From Bacteroidales bacterium (GTDB taxonomy: Bacteria; Bacteroidota; Bacteroidia; Bacteroidales; F082): a stretch of 64,000 bases of DNA. This document shows positions 27,870-36,402 of this stretch, in pieces. The DNA is taken from positions 1 to 64,000 of the forward strand of contig JAGCCO010000008.1 of the NCBI GenBank assembly GCA_017651645.1, given 5' to 3'. The translations under genes and the position numbers were made by a program. The stretch's first letter is position 1. Every line of letters begins with the position of its first letter. Under the pieces are notes generated by a model. That model did not search any database and was not told the DNA's origin. It was given only the letters and a program-made list of their open reading frames with translations.

Positions 27870-28823
27870 ATGGATTTCACGATACAAAACAACAAAGATA
27901 CAAGATCGGGTTTCGGTGAAGGCCTGCTCGAGGCGGGTCGCCGCAATCCTAAGGTGGTGGCTTTCTGCGCCGACCTTACACCCTCGCTCAAGATGGGCGA
28001 CTTCGCCAAGGAGTTCCCCAACCGTTTCTTCCAGACGGGCATCGCCGAGGCCAATATGATTAATATGGCGGCAGGCATGGCTTTGAGCGGCTTCGTGCCG
28101 TTCACGGGCACCTTCGCGGCTTTTGCTACAGGTCGCGTCTATGACCAGATCCGTCAGAGCGTGGCTTATTCCAATAAGAACGTGAAGATCGCAGCCTCCC
28201 ACGCGGGCGTCACCTTGGGTGAAGACGGTGCCACACACCAGATTCTTGAGGACATCGGCATGATGAAGATGTTGCCCAACATGACCGTCATCGTGCCTTG
28301 TGACTTCAATCAGACCAAGAACGCTACCATCGCCGCTGCAGAATACGATGGCCCGGTTTACTTGCGTTTTGGTCGCCCGAAAGTGCCGAACTTCACTCCC
28401 GTGGATGAAAAATTCGTCATCGGCAAGGCACAGATGCTGCAAGAGGGCACCGATGTGACCATCTTTGCCTGCGGTCATCTCGTTTGGAAAGCCGTTTTGG
28501 CTCTGCCCATCCTGAAACTGATGGGTATCAACGCAGAACTAATCAACATCCACACTATCAAGCCTCTGGATGTGGAAGCCGTGCTGAATTCGGTGCGCAA
28601 GACCCGCTGTGTGGTCACCGCTGAGGAACATCAGCGTAACGGTGGCTTGGGCGACAGCATCGCTCAAGTCTTGGCTTTGAATTTGCCTTGCCCGATGGAG
28701 ATGGTGGCCGTCAACGACGAGTTCGGACAAAGCGGCACGCCCGACGAGCTGATGAAAGCCTATCATCTCGACACGCCCGACATCGTGGAGGCGGTGAAAA
28801 AAGTTGTTGGGAGGAAGCAATAA
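27870..28823 (+). CDS. Transketolase, C-terminal subunit
   Basis: A 317-residue partner of the N-terminal subunit: pyrimidine-binding domain with RSGFGEGLLEAGRRNP, FCADLTPSLKMGDFAKEFPNRFFQTGIAEANMINMAAGMAL (contains the conserved catalytic Glu), FTGTFAAFATGRVYDQIRQS, HAGVTLGEDGATHQ, and a C-terminal transketolase domain ending RTKCVVTAEEHQ-type and DEFGQSGTPDELM. Start at ATG 27870 (MDFTIQNN); an upstream TTG at 27846 lies in the heptamer array and is less likely. Confidence 0.94.
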   Translation: MDFTIQNNKDTRSGFGEGLLEAGRRNPKVVAFCADLTPSLKMGDFAKEFPNRFFQTGIAEANMINMAAGMALSGFVPFTGTFAAFATGRVYDQIRQSVAYSNKNVKIAASHAGVTLGEDGATHQILEDIGMMKMLPNMTVIVPCDFNQTKNATIAAAEYDGPVYLRFGRPKVPNFTPVDEKFVIGKAQMLQEGTDVTIFACGHLVWKAVLALPILKLMGINAELINIHTIKPLDVEAVLNSVRKTRCVVTAEEHQRNGGLGDSIAQVLALNLPCPMEMVAVNDEFGQSGTPDELMKAYHLDTPDIVEAVKKVVGRKQ

Positions 28824-28850
28824 AATCTTGAAATCATAATTAATGTTTAT

Positions 28851-30020
28851 ATGAAAAGACTAACTATCCTATCCCTAATCGCCCTCGTCATGTTGGGCAT
28901 GTTGACCGCTTGTGGCAACAAGAAAGAAGAACCTCAAGAACCCGCTAAAGCCATGAATGTTATCTATATGATTGGTGACGGCATGGCCTTGCCGCAAGTG
29001 TATGCGGCCATGTTGGCCACAGGCGAGGAGATGACTTTTTCTCAATTCCCCTATATTGGTGTGGTCGACACCCATTCGGCCAGCAACGACATCACCGACT
29101 CGGCTGCGGGTGGTACGGCTCTTGCCAGCGACCACAAAACCAAAAATGCTATGGTAGGTATGAATCCCGATACCATTCCAGTGATGACGGTGCTTGAGGC
29201 CTTGAAGGAACAAGGCAAAGAGACGGGCATCGTGGTTTCGTGCTATGTCACCCATGCCACGCCTGCCACATTTTATGCCAAGGTGCCGCATCGTCGTCAG
29301 TATGAGGATATCGCCATGCAACTGGCAGAATCAGAAAATATTAACTTGATTATAGGTGGCGGCATGAAGCATTTCAACCAGCGCAAGGATAGCATCAATC
29401 TGGTCAAGCGTATGGAGAACGAACTGGGCTGGAAGGTGTATGATACCCTTGCCGACATTGATGTGACCTGCAAGAAATACGCGGTCATGGCGAATGCCGA
29501 CCACATGCCGAAGGCGGCCGAGCGTGGCGACTTCCTGCCTCGTGCCGTGAAGACTGCTTTGAAGACTCTTGACGGTGCCGAAAACGGATTCTTCCTCATG
29601 GTGGAAGGCTCGCAGATTGACTTCGCCTGCCATGCCGCCGACTCTACTTGGATGTTGGACGAGATGATGGACTTCGACTATGCCGTCAAGGTGGCTCTTG
29701 ACTATGCCAAGGAGAAGGGCAACACGCTTGTCGTAGTTACCGCTGACCACGAGACGGGCGGTCTGACCATGATCGACAAATTGGGAAAATACACCAATGT
29801 AAGTTTGAATTATTCGACAGGGAGCCACACTTGTCTGCCTGTGTTGGTATATGCTTACGGACCTGGTGCAGAGCGTTTTACTGGCTGGATGCAGAACAGA
29901 GACCTCAAGGGTAAGATCCTGAATGCCTGTGGCTATGAAAACATCGGAGACAGTATCCCTGAATATGACGGTCCCAAAATCAAGGCCATCAAAGTCAATC
30001 TGGATAGTAAGCCTGAATAG
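28851..30020 (+). CDS. Alkaline phosphatase, lipoprotein form
   Basis: A 389-residue PhoA-family phosphatase with a lipoprotein signal (lipobox LTAC, Cys21). MIGDGMALPQ carries the metal-binding aspartate, DSAAGGTAL contains the nucleophilic serine, and VTHATPATFYAKVPHR, MVEGSQIDFACHAAD and VVTADHETGG carry the remaining zinc and magnesium ligands. It probably faces the periplasm or surface and releases phosphate from organic esters. It is shorter than E. coli PhoA, as usual for Bacteroidota. It starts 27 bases after the transketolase gene. Confidence 0.93.
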   Translation: MKRLTILSLIALVMLGMLTACGNKKEEPQEPAKAMNVIYMIGDGMALPQVYAAMLATGEEMTFSQFPYIGVVDTHSASNDITDSAAGGTALASDHKTKNAMVGMNPDTIPVMTVLEALKEQGKETGIVVSCYVTHATPATFYAKVPHRRQYEDIAMQLAESENINLIIGGGMKHFNQRKDSINLVKRMENELGWKVYDTLADIDVTCKKYAVMANADHMPKAAERGDFLPRAVKTALKTLDGAENGFFLMVEGSQIDFACHAADSTWMLDEMMDFDYAVKVALDYAKEKGNTLVVVTADHETGGLTMIDKLGKYTNVSLNYSTGSHTCLPVLVYAYGPGAERFTGWMQNRDLKGKILNACGYENIGDSIPEYDGPKIKAIKVNLDSKPE

Positions 30021-30060
30021 TAGAGGAAAAAATAATTATAAACAAAGTGAAAAATGAATG

Positions 30061-30138
30061 GCTATCAGCTCTCAGCCGTCAGCTTTCAGCAATAGTGTTG
30101 CTAAGCTGATAGCTTACGGCTGATAGCTTAAAGCTGAA
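30061..30138. repeat. Heptamer-based inverted repeat (GCTATCA/TGATAGC type)
   Basis: Left arm in 7-base steps: GCTATCA, GCTCTCA, GCCGTCA, GCTTTCA, then GCAATAG. The right arm (TTGCTAAGCTGATAGC..ACGGCTGATAGC) is its near complement. It ends 4 bases before the glycosyltransferase start codon. Confidence 0.8.
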
Positions 30139-30141
30139 AAA

Positions 30142-32094
30142 ATGAAACTGTCTGTCGTCATCGTCAACTACAACGTCGAGTATTTCCTCGAACAATGCCT
30201 TTACTCGGTGCGCCGAGCCATGCAGGGCATCGAGGGTGAGGTGTTTGTCGTCGACAACAACTCGGTCGACGGCTCGTTGAAGATGCTGGCGCAGAAGTTT
30301 CCTGAGGTAAAAGTCATCGCCAACAAGGAGAATGTCGGCTTTGCCAAGGCCAATAACCAAGCTATTCGTATCTCGACAGGCGAGTATGTCCTCCTCCTCA
30401 ATCCCGATACGGTGGTAGAGGACGACACCTTCTCGAAATGCCTCGCTTTCATGGATAGCCATCCCGATGCGGGCGGTCTTGGCGTGAAGATGGTGGACGG
30501 CAAGGGACAGTTCCTGCCTGAGTCGAAGCGTGGGCTCCCCACGGCCAAGACGGCGTTCTACAAGATGTTTGGCTTGGCCAAACTCTTTCCGCATTCCAAA
30601 CGTTTTGCCCGTTATTACATGGGGCATCTTTCCAATGACGAGACCAACGAGGTTGAGATTCTGGCGGGTGCCTTTATGCTGATGCGCAAAGAGACCTTGG
30701 ACAAAGTCGGCCTGCTGGATGAGACTTTCTTCATGTATGGCGAGGACATCGACCTGTCGTACCGCATCACGCAAGGCGGCTACAAGAACTACTATTTCCC
30801 CGAGACGCGCATCATCCACTACAAGGGCGAAAGCACCAAGAAGACCAGCGTCAACTATGTGTTCGTCTTCTACCGTGCCATGGAGATCTTTGCCAAGAAG
30901 CATTTCGGTAACTCCTGGGCTAAGTCATTCTCATTCCTTATTAATTTGGCCATCTACATCAAGGCTTTTTTTGCCTTGGTGTCGCAGTTTTTCCACAAGG
31001 CGGCCATCCCGTTCTTGGATGCGGTGTTGGGCTATGGTGGTTTGGCTGCTATCAGTTATTTCTGGGGTCACAGCAATATCTATGGCGGCGTAGGCACGTA
31101 TCCTACGGTGCTTTTTGCCGTGGTTCTGCCCATCTATATCTTGATTTGGCTTCTTTCGACGTATTTCACAGGAGGTTACGACAAACCATACAACATTGGA
31201 AGAGCCGTGTTGGGTGTGGCCTTCGGTAGTGCTGTGATTTTGGTGCTGTATGCCTTGTTGCCCGAGAGTCTGCGTTTTTCGCGCGCTCTGATTCTCTTCG
31301 GTATGCTGTGGTTGGCGTTAGAGATGAGTCTCACGCGTTTCATTGGTGTTCTGATGGGTAATGAGAATTTCCAGTCGAAGAAGACGGAGAAGAAACGCTT
31401 TTTGGTCATAGGTAGCCCCGAGGAAACGCAGCGAGTCAATTCCATTTTGGAGAGCACCTCCATCAAGCCGGATTTCATCGGTCTGGTGAGTTCGGAGACG
31501 CAGGGTGAGGCTCCTGAGGGCTTTATCGGTAACCTTTCCCAAGTGCCTGACATCATCGAGATTTATAAGATTACGGAGGTTATCTTCTGCTCCAAAGACG
31601 TGCCACATCAGGTCATCATCGACAAGATGGTGGATTGGCATGCTACTAATGTCGATTACAAGATTGCGCCTGAGGATAGCCTTTCCATCATCGGTAGCAA
31701 CAGCATCAATACCCGAGGCGACCTCTATACCGTCGACATAAAGGCCATTGATACCAAACCAAACCGCCGCAACAAACGCCTCTTCGATGTGGTGACAAGC
31801 ATGTTCAGCATTGTCTTCTGGCTGCCTTTGGCCTTGGTGGTGAAGCAACCAGTGCAGTTCCTTAAGAACGCCATTCTTGTGTTGTTCGGTCGCAGAACCT
31901 GGGTGGGCTATTGCTCGCCTGCCGACGAGACGCAGAAACTGCCCAAGATTCGCAGGGGTGTCTACAACCCCGCGTCGTATATGGAAAAGGACATCGAGAC
32001 GGATGTCCTTAACCAGATGAACCTGCTTTATGCTCGTGACTACACGGTGTGGAAAGACGCGGAGGTCTTCTTCCGATCAGTCACGATGAAATAA
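30142..32094 (+). CDS. Glycosyltransferase family 2 fused to a WcaJ-like membrane region
   Basis: A 650-residue protein. Residues 1-270 are a GT2 domain: VVIVNYNVEYFLEQCLYSV, VVDNNSVDGS, NVGFAKANNQAI, LLNPDTVVEDD and MYGEDIDLSYRI. Several membrane helices follow (about 260-400), then a nucleotide-binding-like CoA-type fold (FLVIGSPEETQRVNSILE) and a C-terminal segment that resembles polyprenyl-phosphate sugar-1-phosphate transferases (RRNKRLFDVVTSMFSIVFWLPLALVV...RRTWVGYC) but lacks the usual catalytic Asp-Glu region and ends at FFRSVTMK. It probably works at the inner membrane in surface-polysaccharide assembly. A strong terminator follows. Confidence 0.8.
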   Translation: MKLSVVIVNYNVEYFLEQCLYSVRRAMQGIEGEVFVVDNNSVDGSLKMLAQKFPEVKVIANKENVGFAKANNQAIRISTGEYVLLLNPDTVVEDDTFSKCLAFMDSHPDAGGLGVKMVDGKGQFLPESKRGLPTAKTAFYKMFGLAKLFPHSKRFARYYMGHLSNDETNEVEILAGAFMLMRKETLDKVGLLDETFFMYGEDIDLSYRITQGGYKNYYFPETRIIHYKGESTKKTSVNYVFVFYRAMEIFAKKHFGNSWAKSFSFLINLAIYIKAFFALVSQFFHKAAIPFLDAVLGYGGLAAISYFWGHSNIYGGVGTYPTVLFAVVLPIYILIWLLSTYFTGGYDKPYNIGRAVLGVAFGSAVILVLYALLPESLRFSRALILFGMLWLALEMSLTRFIGVLMGNENFQSKKTEKKRFLVIGSPEETQRVNSILESTSIKPDFIGLVSSETQGEAPEGFIGNLSQVPDIIEIYKITEVIFCSKDVPHQVIIDKMVDWHATNVDYKIAPEDSLSIIGSNSINTRGDLYTVDIKAIDTKPNRRNKRLFDVVTSMFSIVFWLPLALVVKQPVQFLKNAILVLFGRRTWVGYCSPADETQKLPKIRRGVYNPASYMEKDIETDVLNQMNLLYARDYTVWKDAEVFFRSVTMK

Positions 32095-32128
32095 ACGAAA
32101 AGCCTCTGTGAAGGAGGCTTTTTCGTTT
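32093..32128. terminator. Bidirectional terminator between converging genes
   Basis: AAACGAAAAGCCTC and GAGGCTTTTTCGTTT form a 14-bp stem with one extra T, with loop TGTGAAG. The A-rich left and T-rich right sides serve both the + glycosyltransferase and the - nucleoside-hydrolase genes. Confidence 0.9.
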
Positions 32129-33506
32129 AATGTTGGATGGTCATTAACCGAATGTATTTGAGCAGGGTGCTGCTCCAGTTGGCATCGCCAGGCAGTTGGT
32201 AGCGGGCGTTGCCGTTGGGGTCGGGCGTGAAGATGGTCTCGCCCGTAGGGGTGAGGGTGATCCAACCGCGTTTCGAGATTTGGTAGATGGCCTTGTCGCC
32301 CTCCACCGCGTTGATGACGGCCAGCGGGTCCCACATTTTCTGGAACTTGTCCTCGACTAAAAACTCATAGATCCACTTGATGGGGTGCTTGTCGGTCCAG
32401 CTGAGGTCGGAGATGATTTGGGTCGCTGAATAGTAGAGCGGGTCGCCCACCTCGCCGGGTGAGAAGACGATGTCGATATCCTTGGGCATCAGTTCGAAGA
32501 ACTTGAGTGAGTAGTCGATGGCCGCGGTGAAGTTGAAGTCGTGCTCAAACGAGTCGCCGAACACGCCACCCATGGCATAGACGTCCTTCACCTTGCGTTG
32601 CACCAGCTCCAAGCCACTCAAAGGCGAGAACTCATCGGGTCCCGATTGTAGTAGCTGCGAGAGGCAGGTGACGAAGCCCACCGAGACGATGGTCACCGAC
32701 TTGTCGGGTTGTCCAGCGAGCAGCTTGCGGTAGAGTTTGTAGCCGTCCATGTACTCGCCGTCGTCGCCCACGGTGCGTTTGAACAGAGGTCTGCCTTCGA
32801 TGTCGCGGGCATAGGCCATATTGTGGTAGGGGATGAAGACACGCGGTGCCTTCACGCCCGACCGCTCCAGGCCGATGGGGATGTCGGGATAGCCGTAGTA
32901 GTTGTTCATCACGTCCACCGCGTCGGCGTTGGCGCGGTTCATGCGGTCGACGACCACGCCGAGCAGCGTGCAGCGTTGCATGTCCATGTAACGGTAGAGC
33001 ATCATCAGGGCAAAGAGGTCGTCGGTAGAGCTGCCCATGTCGCAGTCGTAGATGATGCGAATGTCTTTTTGCTCGTAGTTCGACTTCACATTGATGCCCA
33101 TGGCCGTGGAGTAGACGGTGTGCTGTCCGTTCTCGCGGGCGAAGGCCAAGGCAGCGGCGAGGCTGTCCTCGGGGAACGAACGGTTGCTGTCGAAATAATA
33201 GTCGCCCTTCTCGTGATCATACCAGCCGCCCACCAGGTTTTGGTGCTTTTTTGCGTGCTTGATGACTTTCTTGATGTCCTTGATGCCGAAACTGTTTTGT
33301 GTCTCCTTAAAAGAAACCATGAGTCCTTGCGTGGGTTGGCGCATAGTGCTTAGGTCCAAAGTGAAGCCTTCTGGATACATCTGGCCCATGACGTAGATGA
33401 CATTAGCCAAGTCCTTGTCGGAAAGACGATAATTGTCACTGCTTTGCGCGAACCCCATCGGGACCGCCATGCAGGCAACGAAAACGAATAATAACAAGCG
33501 TTTCAT
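32127..33506 (-). CDS. Secreted nucleoside-hydrolase-like protein, paralogue 2
   Basis: A 459-residue protein with signal peptide MKRLLLFVFVACMAVPMGFA. A central domain resembles inosine-uridine nucleoside hydrolases: YDCDMGSSTDDLFALMMLYRY corresponds to the calcium-binding DxDxGxDD motif but with two extra residues, followed by GVVVDRMNRANADAVDVMNNYYG, VTIVSVGFVTCLSQLLQ and VYAMGGVFG. The N-terminal 140 residues are extra. It would split nucleosides, or related N-ribosides, outside the cytoplasm. It is very similar along its whole length to the gene at 33528, from which it is separated by 21 bases; a tandem duplication in one operon with GH109. Confidence 0.8.
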   Translation of the reverse strand: MKRLLLFVFVACMAVPMGFAQSSDNYRLSDKDLANVIYVMGQMYPEGFTLDLSTMRQPTQGLMVSFKETQNSFGIKDIKKVIKHAKKHQNLVGGWYDHEKGDYYFDSNRSFPEDSLAAALAFARENGQHTVYSTAMGINVKSNYEQKDIRIIYDCDMGSSTDDLFALMMLYRYMDMQRCTLLGVVVDRMNRANADAVDVMNNYYGYPDIPIGLERSGVKAPRVFIPYHNMAYARDIEGRPLFKRTVGDDGEYMDGYKLYRKLLAGQPDKSVTIVSVGFVTCLSQLLQSGPDEFSPLSGLELVQRKVKDVYAMGGVFGDSFEHDFNFTAAIDYSLKFFELMPKDIDIVFSPGEVGDPLYYSATQIISDLSWTDKHPIKWIYEFLVEDKFQKMWDPLAVINAVEGDKAIYQISKRGWITLTPTGETIFTPDPNGNARYQLPGDANWSSTLLKYIRLMTIQH

Positions 33507-33527
33507 AATCTCTAAACTCTCAACTAA

Positions 33528-34892
33528 TCAATGCTGAATAGCCATCAGCCTAATATACTTAAGCACCATGTCGCACCAAACGGCATCACCGGGATATTGG
33601 TAGCGTGCATTGCCCTTGGGATCGGGGGTGAAGAGCGTCTCACCGTTAGGCGTGAGGGTCACCCAACCGCGTTCGGAGAGTTTATAGAACTCGTCGCCTT
33701 CCACGGCGTTGATGACGGCCTGCGGGTCCCACATCTTTTGGCCGGTGTCGCAGTTAAGGAACTGGTAGATCCACTTGATGGGGTGAATATCGGTCCAGTT
33801 CATGTCGGCGATGACGGTCTCGGGACGATAGTCGAGCGGGTCGCCCACTTCGCCAGGCGAGAAGACAACGTCGACTTCCTTAGGCAGCAGCTCAAAGAAC
33901 TTCAGGGAGAAGTCGATGGCGGCCTTGAAGTTGTAGTCAGGCTCGACGGCTTTGCCGAACACACCGCCCATGGCATAGATGTCTTTGACTTTGGCTCTGA
34001 CCAGCTCCACGCCGTTGAGGGGCGAGAACTCGTCGGGTCCCGATTCCAGGAGGCGTGACAAGGAGGTCACGAAGCCGATGGAGGCGATGGTTACCGAGTG
34101 GTCGGGTTGCTCGCTGAGGAGCTTGCGGTAGAGTTTGTAGCCTTCCATGTAGGTGCCGTCGTCGCCGACGCTGCGTTTGAACATGGGCTCGGCCTCGGTG
34201 GTGCGGGCGTAGGGCGCGTTGTGGTAGGTGATGAACACATGCGGGGTCTCCACACCTTTGGTCTCAAGGCCGATGGGAATGTCAGGATAGCCGTAGAAGT
34301 TGTTCATCATGTCGACAATGTCGGCGTTGGCCTTGCCCATGCGGTCGACGACGACGCCAATCAGGTTGCAGCGTTTCATGTCCATATAACGGTAGAGCAT
34401 CATCAGGGCGAAGAGGTCGTCGGTCGAGCTGCCCATGTCGCAGTCCAGGATCACGCGGATGTCCTTCTGCTCGTAGTTCGTCCAGATGTTGATGTCTTTG
34501 GAGGCGATGTAAACGGTGTGTTGTTCGTTCTCGCGGGCAAATTCCACGGCCGCTGCCAGGCTGTCCTCAGGGAAGGATCGGTTGCTATCGAAGTAGTATT
34601 TGTCTTCCTCGGGGTTGTACCAGCCGCCCACCAGGTTGTTGTGGGCGCGGGCATGCTTGATGACGGCCGGGATGCTCTTGCGGTCGAAGCTGTTTTGCGT
34701 CGCTTTGTAGGAAACGATGAGTCCCTCAGTGGGCTGGCGCATGGTGTTGAGGTCCAAGGTGAAGCCATCGGGATACATCTGTCCCATGGCGTAGATGACA
34801 TTGACCAGCTCCTTGTCCGTCAGTTTCTCTTGGGAGAAGCCGAACGAGGCAAAGGCGAGGAATGTCACAATGAGGAGTGTTGCTTTTTTCAT
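33528..34892 (-). CDS. Secreted nucleoside-hydrolase-like protein, paralogue 1
   Basis: A 454-residue paralogue of the preceding entry, with signal peptide (MKKATLLIVTFLAFASFGFS). It carries the same modified metal motif (DCDMGSSTDDLFALMMLYRYMDM), GVVVDRMGKANADIVDMMNNFYGYPDIPIGLE, SIGFVTSLSRLLESG and IYAMGGVFG. Start at ATG 34892; a TTG two codons upstream is less likely. Only 7 bases separate it from the stop of the GH109 gene, so it belongs to that operon. The two paralogues differ mainly at charged surface positions, which hints at different substrates. Confidence 0.8.
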   Translation of the reverse strand: MKKATLLIVTFLAFASFGFSQEKLTDKELVNVIYAMGQMYPDGFTLDLNTMRQPTEGLIVSYKATQNSFDRKSIPAVIKHARAHNNLVGGWYNPEEDKYYFDSNRSFPEDSLAAAVEFARENEQHTVYIASKDINIWTNYEQKDIRVILDCDMGSSTDDLFALMMLYRYMDMKRCNLIGVVVDRMGKANADIVDMMNNFYGYPDIPIGLETKGVETPHVFITYHNAPYARTTEAEPMFKRSVGDDGTYMEGYKLYRKLLSEQPDHSVTIASIGFVTSLSRLLESGPDEFSPLNGVELVRAKVKDIYAMGGVFGKAVEPDYNFKAAIDFSLKFFELLPKEVDVVFSPGEVGDPLDYRPETVIADMNWTDIHPIKWIYQFLNCDTGQKMWDPQAVINAVEGDEFYKLSERGWVTLTPNGETLFTPDPKGNARYQYPGDAVWCDMVLKYIRLMAIQH

Positions 34893-34899
34893 GGTCAAT

Positions 34900-36324
34900 T
34901 TATTCAGCGTGCTTATATCCCTTCACCTTGTCCCAATCACCACGTGTGAAATCGGGCATCTGTACGGGCATGCCACCATTGGCGATGGAGGCAGCGGTCA
35001 GCTCGCCGAGGCAGGACCATTCGGCGGCGTCGTAGACGTCTTGGTCGAGCGGCAGACCATGTTGTAGACAGTAGATGAGGCGATAGTCCATGACGAAGTC
35101 CATGCCGCCGTGGCCGCCCACTTCCTTGGCCTTTTCCTCAATGGCCACAGCGATGGGGTGGAGGTATTCCTTCATAATCTTGTCGCGCACCTCAGCCGGC
35201 ACGAAGCCATGGGGGTTGAGTTTCATGCCCTCAGGCAGGAAGCCAGCGGGGAATTTGTCATCCAACACCGTGAAGCCTTCCACGGGGTATTTGTTGGCAA
35301 AGCCTTCTGTTCCTGTAAGTTGATAGAGGCGGTTGTAAGGTCTATAGGTGTAGACATCATGCTCGATGAGTAAGGTCTTGCCTTTCTCGGTTTGGATCAT
35401 CGTGGTGGTCATGTCGCCATTGGCGAATTCTTCGGTGTTCATCATCTCCTTAGCTACTTTCTTGCCTTTGTAGGATGGCGTGCTCATACTGACCAAGGTC
35501 TTCATACGGTCGCCGCGGTGGATGTTAAACGCCTGGCAGAGGGGTCCGAGGCCGTGGGTGGGGTAGACGTCACCCGAGTGGCTTTGGTTGAAGTCGAGGC
35601 GCCAGTTTTCATAATACTCGTGCCAATAGGGTTCGAGGTTGTGGATGTAGGCACCTTCACCATGGATGAGTTCGCCGAACATGCCTTTCTGGGCCATGTT
35701 GAGGGCAGTCAGCTCAAAGAAGTCGTAGCAGCAGTTCTCAAGCATCATGCAGTGACGTTGGGTTTGTTCAGCCACGTCGACCAGCTGCCAGCATTCTTCG
35801 ATGGAGGTGGCGGCAGGCACTTCAACGGCCACGTGCTTGCCCTGTTGCATGGCATAGACGGCCATCGGGACATGGGTTTGCCAGTTGGTGCAGATGTAGA
35901 CGAGGTCGATGTCGTCGCGCTCGCAGAGCTCTTTCCATGCTTCGCGACCTGTGTAGGCTTCGGCACGAGACAGCCCTCTGCTTTCAAGGATGTTGGTCTC
36001 TACGGCTTCGACGCGATCGGGCTCGATGTCGCACAAAGCCACGACGGTTACGCCGTCAATGTAGGTGATGCGATCCACGGCATCATAGCCACGCATACCG
36101 AGGCCGATAAAGCCGATGCGCACGTTTTCGATGGGGTCGACGGTGAATTGTAGGACGCTCTTCTGTCCTTCAATGCGTTGCGGCTCGTCAAAGACGATGG
36201 TGTTGTCAACGATGCGGTAGTTGCCTTTGCGGACTTCCGTTTCGGCGGTTTTCTTTTCGCCACAGGCGGTGGCCATCGCAATTAGGACGAGGCCAAGGAT
36301 GAGGTGTAAAAACTTGTTTTTCAT
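34900..36324 (-). CDS. GH109-type Gfo/Idh/MocA lipoprotein (probable alpha-N-acetylgalactosaminidase)
   Basis: A 474-residue lipoprotein (lipobox ATAC, Cys21) with an NAD-binding Rossmann fold at RIGFIGLGMRGYDAV, CDIEPDRVEAVE and VYICTNWQTHVPMAVYAM, then GKHVAVEVPAATSIEECW and the family-specific ENCCYDFFELTALNMAQKGMFGELIHGEGAYIHNL. The last stretch is characteristic of GH109 enzymes, which remove alpha-GalNAc by an NAD-dependent mechanism, known from Bacteroidetes and Elizabethkingia. It leads an operon with two nucleoside-hydrolase-like genes and lies divergent from a NahK-like kinase. A generic Gfo/Idh oxidoreductase is the alternative. Confidence 0.82.
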   Translation of the reverse strand: MKNKFLHLILGLVLIAMATACGEKKTAETEVRKGNYRIVDNTIVFDEPQRIEGQKSVLQFTVDPIENVRIGFIGLGMRGYDAVDRITYIDGVTVVALCDIEPDRVEAVETNILESRGLSRAEAYTGREAWKELCERDDIDLVYICTNWQTHVPMAVYAMQQGKHVAVEVPAATSIEECWQLVDVAEQTQRHCMMLENCCYDFFELTALNMAQKGMFGELIHGEGAYIHNLEPYWHEYYENWRLDFNQSHSGDVYPTHGLGPLCQAFNIHRGDRMKTLVSMSTPSYKGKKVAKEMMNTEEFANGDMTTTMIQTEKGKTLLIEHDVYTYRPYNRLYQLTGTEGFANKYPVEGFTVLDDKFPAGFLPEGMKLNPHGFVPAEVRDKIMKEYLHPIAVAIEEKAKEVGGHGGMDFVMDYRLIYCLQHGLPLDQDVYDAAEWSCLGELTAASIANGGMPVQMPDFTRGDWDKVKGYKHAE

Positions 36325-36346
36325 AGGTTAAGAATTAATTTGAGGG

Positions 36347-36354
36347 CAAAGTTA
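36347..36354 (-). promoter_or_regulatory. -7 box TAACTTTG of the GH109 operon
   Basis: Perfect TAnnTTTG on the minus strand, 22 bases before the start at 36324. Confidence 0.78.
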
Positions 36355-36402
36355 GTAATTAATAGCTCAAAAATTCCTATTTTCGCGAAAAAATTCCACA
36401 AT

